Source of the DNA: Epiperipatus broadwayi
Taxonomy: Eukaryota > Onychophora > Udeonychophora > Euonychophora > Peripatidae
Direction of reading: 5' to 3'
DNA length: 64,000 nucleotides
Assembly (NCBI GenBank): GCA_028023455.1
Contig: JAQFVV010000963.1
Location: forward strand, 1 to 64,000
The notes below the pieces were generated by a model that saw only the letters and a list, made by a program, of their open reading frames with translations, did not search any database and was not told the origin of the DNA. The translations under genes were made by a program, and so were the position numbers. Positions 37,278 to 49,400 of this stretch are shown here, one piece after another (the first letter of the stretch is position 1; the number at the start of each line of letters is the position of its first letter).

Positions 37278-38275
37278 TTCTCTTTTCTTTATTATTATAT
37301 AATTATCTTATTTTCTATTAATCTAATATTATTATTTATAAATTTATTTGGATAATCATTATTTATAAATTCTTTTTTTATTAAATTTATTTGATGAACA
37401 TAATTGTCTTTACTTGAACAATAATTTATTGTTTTATGAATTCTAGAATTTATTGTATTTATTTTACATTTGTATTTGAGTGTCAATTCATCATATTATT
37501 AGCTATATTACTTTTCTTATGAATTGGTGTTTAAATTTTGCATTTTCCTTCTTCATTTGACTTAATCAACTTTATATCTAAATATGTCAGTATATTATTG
37601 TCCTCTTTTCCTACAGTAAATTTAATATTTTTATCCAACCTATTAATAACCTTTACAAATAAAGCTATCTGTCTTTATACTTTATTAAATATCAATTAAT
37701 AATCATTTACATAGATTTTAATAGAGATTCAAGCATTATTATTCACAACATTACCTTCTCCAATTCTTCCATATAAATATTATTCAATATTCCATTTAAT
37801 GTTTCTTCTATTAATAAATCTTTTGTTTATAAAAACTATCATTAAATTGAAATGCTATTTCTTTACAAAGTATTTCTATAATCTCCTTTAATTATTTTAT
37901 AGATATTTATTTATTTATTTATTATTATCGTTTTTATATCTATTAATTACTATATCTATTACTTTCTACACATTAATATTTATATACATTGATAAATGTT
38001 CATTTATATCATTGTTAAATTATAATTATTATATTTATTTATTACATTTTTAATTTCACTTATTAAAATTTTATTATTTGTTAATATATTTTTATACATC
38101 TTATTTTCTATCATTTGAATACATTATCATAATATGAATTATTGCCATTAATAACTGAGCTTAACAGTACACCTTTAAAAATTTTAGGTGCTCCTAAATT
38201 TTAGCTGCTATACAATCTTTAGTCCCTAAATAATCAAATGTATTATAATCAGTTATACTTTTTTTTATAAAGAAA
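36750..38275 (-). pseudogene. Penelope-like element RT, minus-strand copy (heavily broken)
   Basis: Reading leftward, DYNTFDYLGTKDCIAAKI (38270 down) is the start of the RT region before the PKI-type motif. A degenerate palm follows with the second Asp of YVDD changed (reads YVND), then INSRIHKTINYCSSKDNYVHQINLIKKEF (37486-37295). The whole stretch aligns base for base with the plus-strand copy at 62740-64000, so both belong to one subfamily. Stops and frameshifts occur throughout. A (TTA)n array (37186-37277) sits inside, at the same point where the other copy has a short array. The right side ends near the TA tract in which the solo LTR inserted. Confidence 0.7.
37186..37277. repeat. (TTA)n microsatellite inside the PLE copy
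   Basis: About 92 bases of TTA. The other copy has only about 20 bases of TAA at the equivalent place (about 63716-63732), so the array expanded here after the copies separated. Confidence 0.95.
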
Positions 38276-38441
38276 ATATATGTATATTGAATGTTAATAT
38301 AATGAATAATAATGTAAAATGTAAAAAATGAATATATAATGATAGAGTTAAATATTTTAAAATAAAAAAAATAAAAAAATAATAAGAATAAAATAATAAA
38401 AATAAATGCAATAAACACACACACATATATATATATATATT

Positions 38442-40646
38442 GTAACAGGCACAGACGACGTTACATTGTGTTTTATTATTAAACATGAAAAAAAAAAAGT
38501 TTGCAAAGAAAAGTTTATTTTTTAAGAATTAAAAATTGAAAATTAAAAAATCATCTTAAACTCGTATATATATATATAAAATCACACAGATAAAAAAAAA
38601 TATTAAAATAAAACTTTATTAAAAATAGAAAAACTAAATATTTCAACAAAAAGATTTAGAGATAAAAATATCTTTAAGTTTGGAAAACACATTAATTAAT
38701 CAGAAATGGAAATGATTATTTTAATTAGTCAAAGTGAACTAGTCTTTGGGCATTTAAATGTATAAGCAACAGTCAGATAGGAAAACAATAGAAACTAATA
38801 GCAAATGAGAGAAATCCATAAGGAAATCAGACCTCAATGGAAGGATCATCATCAACGATGATGTAATGTCCATTGGATCCTAAAGGTAATATAAAAGGAA
38901 AAGTTTGGAAATTATTAGTTAGTTATTATGATGTGACTATATGTGTTAGTGCAGAGTTGAAGGAGAAGGGATTGAAAAGATGCACTCTTCAATCCCTTCA
39001 GTTTTGTTAAAAAAAGAAATGACATCGTTTTCTACATTGAGGACCAGCCAAAGCAAAAGACCTCTGGATGAATAAATAAATCAGCCAACAGAATACCAAT
39101 CTTTTTAGGACAGTGTGGGAATTCACGTTCAAATGGCAAGCAATGGATAAAAGGAACGTTTTGAAATCGTAAGAACTTTTTGAACTCTCAGCTTTAAATA
39201 TATATAATTAATGAACATTTCTAAACAATAAGAACTTTACTTCTAAACTTGTTCTATATTTAAAAAAAAAAAGAAATAGATTCCTATCTGACCAAACTAA
39301 ATTATTTATTAATTAGGTATAATTTTATTTGATGTATTTCTTTTGTAAAATCATTTCCATTTATTTTTTTTGTTCTTTTAAGTTTTTATTATGATTTCTG
39401 TTTTTCGATAAATTAAACTATATAAATATTAAACTTAAGTCGGGCATGAATGGCTATATAGATTTGTAAAGTTATATTAGGGGAGGGAAATCTTATGTTA
39501 TTTGTTTCATAGTTGAATTATGTCAATGGATTGGATATATTGGTGTAATTAGTAGATGTAGTACGAGATTCACTACGGGCAGAATCACTATTATATGCCA
39601 CACACACTTGTTTTGCCTATGGGAGGAATTATAAGATAAAGACCGCAGTTCTTTCCTATGGAGTTTTTTTTTATTGCTCTCATCATCAGATAGATGTAAT
39701 ATTCCTATCTGACAAGAAGCAGTTTCTTTTCAACCTAATTGTGCTGCCGTATTCGTATTACATTGAACACATCGATATATCAGATGGATTGAAGTTTGGT
39801 TTGACTGCGAACCTTTGGCCTAAGGTTAAACAAGGATTGAATATTTTCTTTTCAAATGCAAATCTATGTAGTCTATTCATACTCGACACTCTAAATAAAG
39901 ATGCATTAAATTTAAGTTGGGTATAGACACTTGCATGGGTTCGTTACCGGTTGATTATGTTTTTGGTTTTCATATTTGATCAAAATATATAGACATTCGG
40001 TAAATACTGATACCTTACGGTGAGTATCTAAGACGTATTTATGTCGGATGTCTTTTAAGTTATTGGCGTCAATGTGGTGTCTTATGATGAACACCATTGG
40101 GTTTCTTGTATTTCCTATGAAATTGATGGTATCAATGACTTTGTATTTTGATCATTTATGTTTATTTTGAAATGTTTTTTGACCGTGTAATCTATGTAAC
40201 CGATCTATACTCAACATTAGAAACACATTTTATAAACCCATCTGTGTGAACTTATAAAAAATTAAAATGTAAACTTATAATATTATAACAATTAAAATGT
40301 AAATTTAAATTCTAAAATCAAGTTAAAATCCAAAGCAAAAGTTATTCTAAAATAATGCTAAATTTTATATATGTGCGTAAATAAATGTTTGTGTGTTAAT
40401 TACTGGCAATGGCTTATTTTATTCTTTTTTATATATTCTTAGATAAGAATTTATTATATTATTTAATCTCTGCTACTCCTTGTGCTAGTGACATGGGCTA
40501 ATGACCGGAATCAAAATATTAAAAAAAAAAAAAAAATTTTTTTTGACTTACGTATCTGCCTACTTTATAAATTTTTCTAGATTCAAATGCCTAGATGGCG
40601 CCCTGTAGTGCAGATACGTTTAGCTACCATTCTCCAGATCATTATA
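38442..40646 (+). mobile_element. Solo LTR of a second Ty3/gypsy family (2.2 kb)
   Basis: Starts TGTAACAGGC right after a TA tract and ends ATTATA right before another; ATAT lies on both sides (38438-38441 and 40647-40650), consistent with a 4-bp target duplication. It is collinear in several blocks with the LTR at 53186-55258 (minus strand): GGCTATATAG..TTGTAAAGTTATATTA, CACACAC/GTGTGTGGCATAT, and GATGGCGCCCTG near the end. TATAAAAGG at 38890-38898 is a likely promoter. No internal coding sequence remains next to it, so it arose by LTR-LTR recombination, or the pairing LTR lies elsewhere. Confidence 0.75.
38890..38898 (+). promoter_or_regulatory. TATA box of the solo LTR
   Basis: TATAAAAGG, followed by TTAGTTAGTTATTATGATG, resembling the sequence after the TATA box of the LTR at 21700 (GTTATAGTTATTAGATTG). 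Confidence 0.55.
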
Positions 40647-40679
40647 ATATATATACGAAGTAAATATAAAATATAGAAA

Positions 40680-41350
40680 GAGGTTAAAATGTGTTATATA
40701 TCAAGAGGTAATAATTATATACAGAGAGAGCTATATAAAAATATATGTGAATATGGTTTGACTATAAGATGGATGTCTGTTAATTATAAAAGTATTGTAA
40801 TCATAATAAAAATAATAAACATAATGGCAGTAAACTATTATAAACAGTCCTTCTTTCTATTAATTTTTTAAAACTGCCATTAAATAAAAAAACAAACAAA
40901 GTGGAAGCAACACATAATGAGCCCAAATCCCATTAATGTTAATACTAATACTATAAATTTGCTTGTAGAGGAATTAAATAATTTGAGTGGCTTGAAGTGG
41001 ACTATTGAAAAGAAATAGGACAAAAATATTAAATATTTGGATTTAATTATTACAAGAGATAACAGTATATCAAATTATAAATTAATAATCAAGCTATTGC
41101 GTAAAAGAGAATATATAAACTGTAACTCAAAAAGACCAATTATGCATAATATGGCAAGTTTTAGATCTTTTTTGCTTTGTAATGAAAAATTATGTTATTA
41201 TCAAAGTAATAACTTGAAAGATATTGAGATATTTGCTAAGGATTGCTTGATGTTGATTATAAAATAGAATAAATAAACAATGTTTTATGTTAATTTAAAA
41301 CAAATTATAACAATTTAAAGGAAATAAAGATTGATAGTAAATGATGGATA
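40680..41350 (+). pseudogene. Penelope-like element RT thumb fragment
   Basis: From about 40938 the frame reads INLLVEELNNLSGLKWTIEK, a stop, then IKYLDLIITRDNSISNYKL and REYINCNSKRPIMHNMASFRS, continuing to a stop at 41265. These match the segment after YVDD in PLE reverse transcriptases (the NFLDLTI block and the Y.N.NS.HP...K.AS.RSL block). The palm motifs are missing and the fragment ends within the thumb. Residues before 40930 are not recognised. Its sequence differs from the 36750-38275 copy, so it is probably another PLE lineage. Confidence 0.6.
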
Positions 41351-41531
41351 TCTATTCCAATTATTTCCACAAATAAAATTTTTTAAGGAATATATATAAG
41401 AATGTGTTTAATGTTTCATTCTATGTTCCAAACAATGTTAATAAATTAGTGAATAATTCTAAGGATATCATACCTTTCAAGCAGAAAAGTAATGTTCTAT
41501 ATCAAATTTTTTTGTGAGTGTATGTTATCAT
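41351..41531. other. AT-rich spacer
   Basis: No feature seen; may be PLE remnant. Confidence 0.4.
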
Positions 41532-42528
41532 TGTAACTGGTTCCACCCCTTCTCTATATTTTTGTCAATTCAGTTTACACCTTCTCTTTTTAAATGATCC
41601 TAATATGACATTCATAAAGTGGTATTAATGGTAAATATACAAATGAAACATTAATATTGCTGAGAAGGACTTGTAGCAGTCATAGCCTGGAGACAAGTTA
41701 TTTTAAAGCTTAATCTCCTAACAACAAGGATAAACAAAAATAAAATACAGGTCATCCTGAAACTGACAGAGGTGTTACTTTGAGATAGTATGCATAAAAT
41801 TGTGCAATATATAAAATATATAAACATTTAAATAAAACTAACACTATGAGATAACAAAAATAAAGATGAGAGAAAGAAGAAAATAATAGTGCTTAATCTT
41901 TTACTGGCAGTATGTGCATAAATACACATTTTTAACAGATCAAATTATTATTAATTATAACAATCATATATTCTCTCTGTACATTTTAGATATGTAATAT
42001 ATATATATAATCAAATTATTTTTAATTATAATAATTAAACATTCTCTTTTTACATTTAGATATATGAAATTTTAACAGATGCAGTCATATATTTTAATAG
42101 GTCAAATTATTATTAATTATATGAATCACATATTCTCTCCTCAAGCTTAGATATATAAACTTTAACACAACTAAATCCAAGTTATGTTGAAAAATTAGTA
42201 AGGTGTGCACATTTACATTTGTATAAAAATATAGGCTGTTACCTTTTAATCCCTGGTGAAATTAGATTATCTTGATTCATGAGTAAAGTAAGCTTACTGA
42301 AAGAGTCAAGATCCATAAGGAGTGCCCATCATGAAAGTCTCTGTTTATAATTTCTGAGAAAATGCTCATGTGTCCAAGTGATTGATGTGACAAAGGTATA
42401 TGGAGCAGATTTTTGAAGTTTGAATCATCATGGAACAAAGAAATAACTTTGATTTACTTCATGGGATTATAGGAGAAAAACCCAGTACATCTATGGTTTC
42501 ATTTCCACATATTCATGCTGGCTAACAT
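41532..42528 (-). repeat. Probable 3' LTR of an old gag-bearing element (minus strand)
   Basis: Shares blocks with 45431-46115 in the same orientation: CTGGTTCCAC..CTTTCTCTATATTTTT, CCTAATATGACAT..ATAAAGTGGTATT, TAGCCTGGAGACAAGTTATTTTAAAGCTTAATCTCC, and AATAATAGTGCT.AATC.TTTACTGG. A gag remnant on the minus strand lies between the two copies. The minus-strand end is GTTACA, which fits an LTR 3' end. It contains two to three diverged tandem units with CAAATTATTATTAATTAT (41938-42170). A third partial copy is at 51296-51690. The outer boundary near 42528 (TGTTAGCC after a TA run) is a guess. Confidence 0.5.
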
Positions 42529-44119
42529 ATATATTTTTCTTTCAAGTGCTTAGATCCGAAAATTTATCACTTATAATAACAGCTGAAAGTTCTATTTAAC
42601 ATCAAATATGGATCAGCACCATGAAACAAAAGGCCAAAGGCAAAAGACAGACTGTAAAAAGACCAAGAGCAAAAGACCATGCTATATTCTCCTTTGGCTA
42701 TTTATATCCTTTATCTCCTTATGTCCTCATGCCTGAATTCCTGTCAGTCCTCCAAATCTCCTACATTTTTTAAAAATTAACTTCTCAGATCTGTGTCCTT
42801 TTGTCTTTAGTTTTTTCTTTTATAAAAGAAAAGCTTTTAGCATATTTTATCAGATTTATAATTTGTTAAAACATTTTAATGAGCATAACTTTAAACAGGA
42901 TTTCCATTTACAGCAAGTTGTTTCATTCTACTTTTTTTTATCTTCTTAAAACAAAATTCTATACAATAAAGTTTATACATTAGATACATACATTTTTTCT
43001 AGGATATTATATAAATGGTGCATTTTTTTCTTTAATATATGTACAGGCACATACCCTGTTAAAATGATTTGAGCACAAGAACCCCCTTAAGATTGCCTTA
43101 GTTAATATATATTAATACATGCGTTAAAAAGTAACCATATATATGTGACTATTTAAGGTTTCTTTTTACCTTGTAACAGGGGCAGGGTTGTAGCAGGGGT
43201 TTAAACCTTGCCCCTATTACAATATACCCTGTTTGAGAGACTTTAAACAAAATTAAGGTATTACAATGGCTCAACCTTAAGCAATAAAATAAATAACAAA
43301 AGAAATATCCTTAATAACTTTCTCCATTTCTTTTATATAGCTTTTTTATCCTGCAGCTCCAAAATCAAAAGGGTCAAATGACCCATTAATACTATGGGTC
43401 TGACTACCTATCACAAGAAGATGAGGTGCTACACACAATATGCAGCCAACTCTACTCTGACTTACCTTGTTTACATGATCCCAAAAAAGGAAAAGAAATT
43501 AAGTAATAACATAACTCAAATCTCCTAATCACACTCTGCTTCTTCTGAGTATTAGAAGTGTGGCAAATTTAGGAACAATACCTGACTATTATTATGAGAT
43601 TCTGGTTTAGATATAAAATTTCCCCAGACTCTGCTCATTTCTGGAGTCTAATGGGTGGGATAATATGAGAATGCCATGCTCTCCTTGGAGTCTTAAGGCT
43701 TTGAGTTAAAATAGACTTTCATCATCTGCATCGATTAGATAGGTTCTCATGCTGGGTTGACCGTGTTAGAAATAAAGAGCAGCTATATATGATATGCTAC
43801 ACACCACATACCTAATCCAGTAGCCTACCCCACAATCCACTGTCAAATTTGAAAGACCACTCCTCTCCCAAAGCTCCACAGCCACAAATCTGACTCTCTA
43901 AGCTTACAATGACAAAAACAATTAAAAACACACACAAAAAACTGTACTTCTTTATCTACTCAGCTTTATATAATAAATACAATAATTAGTAAACCCACAA
44001 CCTAAAAAAAACCCCAAAACTCAAGAAATATGTTAATATACACTTTTTTTCTTTTTATATCACTTGATTTATTGTATATCTTTTGAAATTGGTAAACTTG
44101 ACCCTTTTCCTGTCCACAA
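42529..44119 (-). other. Interior of the old LTR element or unrelated spacer; one hairpin
   Basis: No pol domain recognised in any frame, so if this is the element interior it has lost or scrambled pol. An inverted repeat at about 43175-43221 (GTAACAGGGGCAGGG against CTTGCCCCTATTAC) can form an 18-pair hairpin. Confidence 0.4.
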
Positions 44120-44790
44120 TCTGTCTTGCCTGGTAGTCACTACTCTTTATACTCATAATGACATTTCAGTCTAGTACTACTATCCCCTCTACCATGACTT
44201 GCTGGGTTTCAATCTGGGTCCTCATCATCTACACCAAACTCACAACTGGACTGCCCTGAACTTCTTTTTCTCGATCTACCAGTAGGTTATAATTATATGA
44301 TTCATATCTATCACATTGAGTAACTCAGCAGCTTCCTCAATGGATGCTTTTTTATCTCTAACATAATTTGTTTTACTTTCATTGGCAGATTATGTCTCAC
44401 AATCTGAATGAAGTGGCTTTTTGTCAAGTTGCATGTGTCTAGCATCTTTAACTTTGCCACTTGATGAAAAAATTAAGAGTAACTTCCTTGGCCCCCTTCC
44501 CTATATTTTTCTTTTATAAATCAGTATTTTGTTAACTCTTGGTGATCCTCAGACCAAAATATCTCTTGATACTCTTCAAATGTCATGGATTGCTGAAAGA
44601 GTGAGTCCCTTCATGATTGTGCATTTCCTACTAAATTGCTACACACAATTGCAATCCTACTTTCCCCAGCCAAAGGCTTAATGCTAAAATATTTTTTCCA
44701 AGATTTTCAAGTGTTCTATGGGAGTTTCTCCCATTTGCCTGGAAAATGGCCAAATCTTTAAAAATTGATTCACATTAATCTGAGTCAAGG
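44120..44790 (-). pseudogene. gag: gag remnant of a third Ty3/gypsy element
   Basis: Reading leftward from 44790: FLKIWPFSRQMGETPIEHLK, corresponding to IKIKTFSGNEGER.. of the gag at 23881; after frame changes, SIKPLAGESRIAIVCSNLVG, SMTFEEYQEIFWSEDHQEL (compare NFKEYKQ..YWGEGLQEV), IQIVRHNLPMKVKQIML (compare LRIVRRGFPKNVQEII), and SIEEAAELLNVIDMN (compare AIERAAEILRMIDN). Farther on, a Cys-containing segment near 44125-44165 could be a worn zinc knuckle. At least three stops and several frame changes. The block-by-block match to the intact-order element supports the call. Confidence 0.6.
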
Positions 44791-45408
44791 CGTATTTCAT
44801 TGTGGCTTCCCACCTTTCTGATATGTTTATATTATTTCACAGATTTTTCTTTTGTTGACCCTCATTCTGGATTTTGTCTATTCCTTATCTTTCTTGCTTG
44901 CTCATCTTATCTTCATTTTTGCCCATACTTTCTTCTTTTGCCATCATGCTGTCTCTCTTCCTTCTTTGACTACTCTCTTTCTATCCCTTATCTCTGCTCT
45001 AAATTGTGAAACCTCTATTTAAACTTCTAAAACCTTGATTCCATTTTTTGATCTAATTCTTCACATTTTTTCATAATAATTTCTATCATGCTTGTTTCTT
45101 CCTCTCTTTTTTTTTTTTTTTTTGGTTTATTTGTTCAGTGACCGAGTTCTCATCTACCTACTGTTTTACACTAGGGTTACTTTTTTCTTTTATATATATG
45201 TAACTGATAATTTCTAACATCAAACATTTTAAGCTTAATTTCCCAGTCCATGGAGCACTATACTGCATGTTATCATTCATATATATCAAACTATTTCCTC
45301 TAAATTCACTCTATTATGTATATATTCTGGTTTCAAGACACTTCAATACTATTACTTTTTTTAAAAAATTCTCAATATTCTCTGCCCCTAATGCTCTCTA
45401 CTCTTTGA

Positions 45409-45429
45409 GGCCCCATTATTGGGAGGCCA
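45409..45429 (-). promoter_or_regulatory. Primer-binding-site-like sequence of the old element
   Basis: On the minus strand TGGCCTCCCAATAATGGGGC begins one base after the proposed LTR end. It resembles the tRNA-Lys1,2 site TGGCGCCCAACGTGGGGC with two extra bases and a few substitutions. Confidence 0.4.
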
Positions 45430-45430
45430 T

Positions 45431-46115
45431 TTTAACTGGTTCCACTCTTTCTCTATATTTTTCCTCAATTCGGTTTACATCCTTTCTTTTCAAACATTCC
45501 TAATATGACATTTATAAAGTGGTATTGATGGTTAATATACAAATGAAACATTAATTTGCCAAGATGGACTTGTATCAGCCTTAGCCTGGAGACAAGTTAT
45601 TTTAAAGCTTAATCTCCCAACAATAAGAACAGATAAAAATAAGACATCATTATATAAATATGTGAAGACTCAGCTTTTATTTCTATTAATCACCAATTAA
45701 TACTTTTCCAAGCAATATATTTATGGATGTCAGCTTGTTCCAATTTCAACCACCAATATTATGCATGTATAAGAATTATATTTCTGGGATTTCTATGCAA
45801 AAAATAATATGGTATTAGTAATACTAGGCCACTAGCTAGCTAATTGAGGGTGGGTAGTCCTGCGACTGACAGAGATGTGTTACTTTTGGGAAGTACACAT
45901 AAAATCATGCAATACATAAAACATGTACACATTTAAATTAAAGTACTAACTATGAAATAACAAAAATAAATAAAAGATGAAATAAGAAGAAAATAATAGT
46001 GCTCAATCGTTTACTGGGGGTATATGCATAAATACATATTTTTGAAGATCAAATTATTATTAATTATAACAAATATTCTCTCTGTACATTTTAGATATAT
46101 GGAATTTTAACAGGT
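45431..46115 (-). repeat. Probable 5' LTR of the old gag-bearing element (minus strand)
   Basis: Second copy of the repeat at 41532-42528, followed on its left by the primer-site-like sequence and gag. It carries an insertion of about 200 bases (about 45646-45855) relative to the other copy and is cut at about 46115 by a TA tract and a fold-back element. Confidence 0.5.
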
Positions 46116-46180
46116 GCATATATATATATATGAAAAACAAAAACAAGTTAAAATAACGTTAACTTGCTGTCGCTTGTATT

Positions 46181-46470
46181 TATGATCAATAGATGGCATT
46201 TTACCAATAACACCGACCAAGCGTATGTTTGTTTATATAAATGACAAAAGAGTCAGAATTCATTATCTCTTTCATTTTGCCCACCCTCAAATCAACTGAT
46301 TTCAAGATAATTTGCTCTATCCTTCACTGATGATAGCAAATTAGCTTGAAATCAGCTGATCAGAGGGTGGGCAAAATGAAAGAGATAGTGAATTCTGACT
46401 CTTTTGTCATTTATGTAAACAAACATACACTTGGTCAGTGTTTTTGGTAAAATGCCATCTATTGATCATA
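46181..46470. repeat. 290-bp fold-back (MITE-like) element
   Basis: Arms at about 46181-46316 and 46335-46470, beginning TATGATCAATAGATGGCATT, are inverted complements over about 136 bases with roughly a dozen differences. The loop is 18 bases. TA-rich sequence lies on both sides. No coding capacity. Probably a non-autonomous DNA element; the mobilising transposase is unknown. Confidence 0.85.
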
Positions 46471-49400
46471 TATATATATATATATATATTCTAACCATCT
46501 AAATAAAATTAGTAACGATAAAATATAAAATATTTCTAACCTTCTAATATTAGTAATTCTAATATAGTTTAGTTTAGTTTAAGCTAAGTACATCAATCAC
46601 CCCTATAATTGGGCATCCCCATTTTTAACCTAATAAAGTATATTGATTGTGTGATGATGCCATCTAGATCTATTATATAGTTGGTCATTCTTTTTTAACT
46701 TAAATAAGTATATTTGATGAACTGCAAACTCTCTGAAGTACAAACTCAGCCTAGCTCAGTGGTCGGTTAGTTATAAACAAATTTAGCTGCAGAGATACGC
46801 ATTTAAGATAAAGAAAGAAATTAAAATCATAAAATAAATTATCATAAGTAAATAAATATCTTGAGAAGATAGAAAAAAACTGCCATCATTCCCTAATTAA
46901 TCATTTAGAATAAAATAACAACCTCTCTTTATCAAAAATAATTACCTGAGCTATAAGTATTTGCACTTTTCAACAATGATGATAACTTCTCATGTTCTTG
47001 TTAATGTTATTAAAAATATCCATTGTGTAAATCATTTGCCAATATGATCTGAAAATATTTTTTTATAGCACAATTGTAAGTTAAACTCTTTTAAACCACA
47101 ACACAATTGTAATATCAACAATAATTGATCACTTTTTAATTAAAGAATAATTATAATGGCAGTAATAATCTCAGGGTTTCTTTGTCTACTTTATAAAAAA
47201 AACTCTACAGTACTGTGCTGTCATATATGACTGGTATTCTGATAAGCTATAGGAAACATTCACTTTACTTCAAAGTTAATGTGTCCTCATATATTATAAC
47301 AACTATTATAACCATTTAAAGGGGTGATAAATATGATCAACAATGACATAAATAATTACATAAAATTTGAATAATACAGCCTTTTTATCCAGAATCTCAG
47401 CCAGAATAATAAAAAGATAAGAGTGCTTTTTGTGTTCTTCCATCATCCATGACAACTCAATAAATTAACTAAGACTAATTAATTCAACAATTTAACTAAA
47501 TATAACTGGAATAATGTGCAGTCAGAATTAATAACTTTGAAATAAATTCATTCTTACAATTAAATGATGTTTAGTCTGAAGTTTGCAATTCTATAAATAA
47601 TTATTATTAAAATAAAATGAAATGAAATATTCAGATCTGCATAAATTTGTTTTATCTGGTATATTAAGATTTCTAATGTTTGGAATGATTTCTGACTCAA
47701 GAAAATGTTTTGCAAATATTTTGCAAACACATTTATATTTTGGCATAAAAAAAAAGAACTCACAACGAATATTGAAAAGACTACAATTTATTACCAACAC
47801 AGAACGAAACAACTATACAGATTTATCAGATAATATAACATTAATGCTACCCATAAATTTTCATATTAATCAGTCTATTATTTAGGTATAAATTAAAATT
47901 ATAAATTCACATGCTTGCAATCATGCTATTGCATTGGATTGACTAGCTAAAAAGTGCATCTCATTTACTAATACACTAATCTATAATTTTGGTAAACTTT
48001 CTATAAAATTTTTACTTAAAGTTATTGACTAACTGTTTTTGTTTTTTATTGACTAATACTATGATATGACATATGCAAAATATTAAATTTATTACTAATA
48101 AAGTTAATCAAGTTATGTTTTATAATTGAACAACCTATTACTAATTATGGGTCATTTATCAGAAGTCGCACTCACCATCTGACATTTAACTTAATGTCCA
48201 CCTAAGTTACGATAAATATTTTAATTGTAAGTGTAATTCAAACTATTAATATTTCTTAATTATTAATTAACACTAAATATTGTGTTTGAATATTCCTCCA
48301 ATAAATAAGCATTTTAAAATACACAATTTTAACTTAACTTTCTCCATTGGTTTGCTTGTCAACTACTAGCAAGATTCAGTAGCACAATACAGATATTGAT
48401 TTCAATTACTAAGGCATGATTGATACTAAAGTGCACCTTGAGGAACTAACATCTTAAACCTAACATTTATCCTTGCCATAACTTAAAAAAAAGCACAATA
48501 ATCAACACCTTCTATGGTGGAACTATCTTTATATTCACATGAGAAATGCAGAATAACAACTAATGTCTGCAGAGTAAAATACTACACTGAAGTTTTTGGT
48601 GGTATCTTGCCTATTATTCAGGCATGAAACGTATAGGTATGGAATCTATATTCTCACCACCTAAAGAAAACGAATATGCACCAAGTATAATTCTCTTTTG
48701 GGATTTAAAATACCTTAAGTTTACTAAATATTATATCAACTATGGATCGTTCTATTCATTAGAATCAATCATATGGACTATCAAACCTACCAGAACCTTG
48801 TATCAAAACTAATCCTCCCATGAAAAATAAGGTATTTTGGGGAAATCATTTTCATCCCACAAAATAAAATACATTATAAGTATTAAATATGCTGATATTA
48901 AGCATATATCGATTCTACACTTAGACAAGATAAGAAAACACACTAATCATAATAAACCTATGTTACAATGTATACTTCAATCAATATCTGAAACCAATGG
49001 ACATGACAGGAGAAAAGAATAATAATTTTAATTTTAATGAAGGAATATTCAAAAGTAATTGGTAGCATACTATCTTAAACTAAATAAAGTGGATGTGCTA
49101 TTAAAGAATAACTATTACTAAATTACTAAATTAATACAATATAAATTCTGTTGAATATTTAAACAAGAACTATCTTGTTATAGCATTTTTTTTGATTGTT
49201 ACTTCTGATAAATGTACTTTTTACCTGTTAAAAAAAATAAAACGTTTTTATTTTAAGTACCTAACATGCAAAGTTTATATCTGCAATTGCATTTAATAAA
49301 TCAGATATATTTCATAAGTATTACTTCATATTAAATAAAAACTTAATCCAGGGTAATGATAGTAAGGCATATACTTATCATTACAAGATCATGAAAATAT

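Noticed and set aside
39655-39720. Hammerhead core on the minus strand of the solo LTR (CTGATGATGAG)
   Set aside because: CTGATGA is present but no stem II followed by GAAA.
44800-45009. 69-codon Phe/Leu/Cys-rich frame resembling a membrane peptide
   Set aside because: Pyrimidine-rich antisense of the old element's gag leader; no start context or homology seen.
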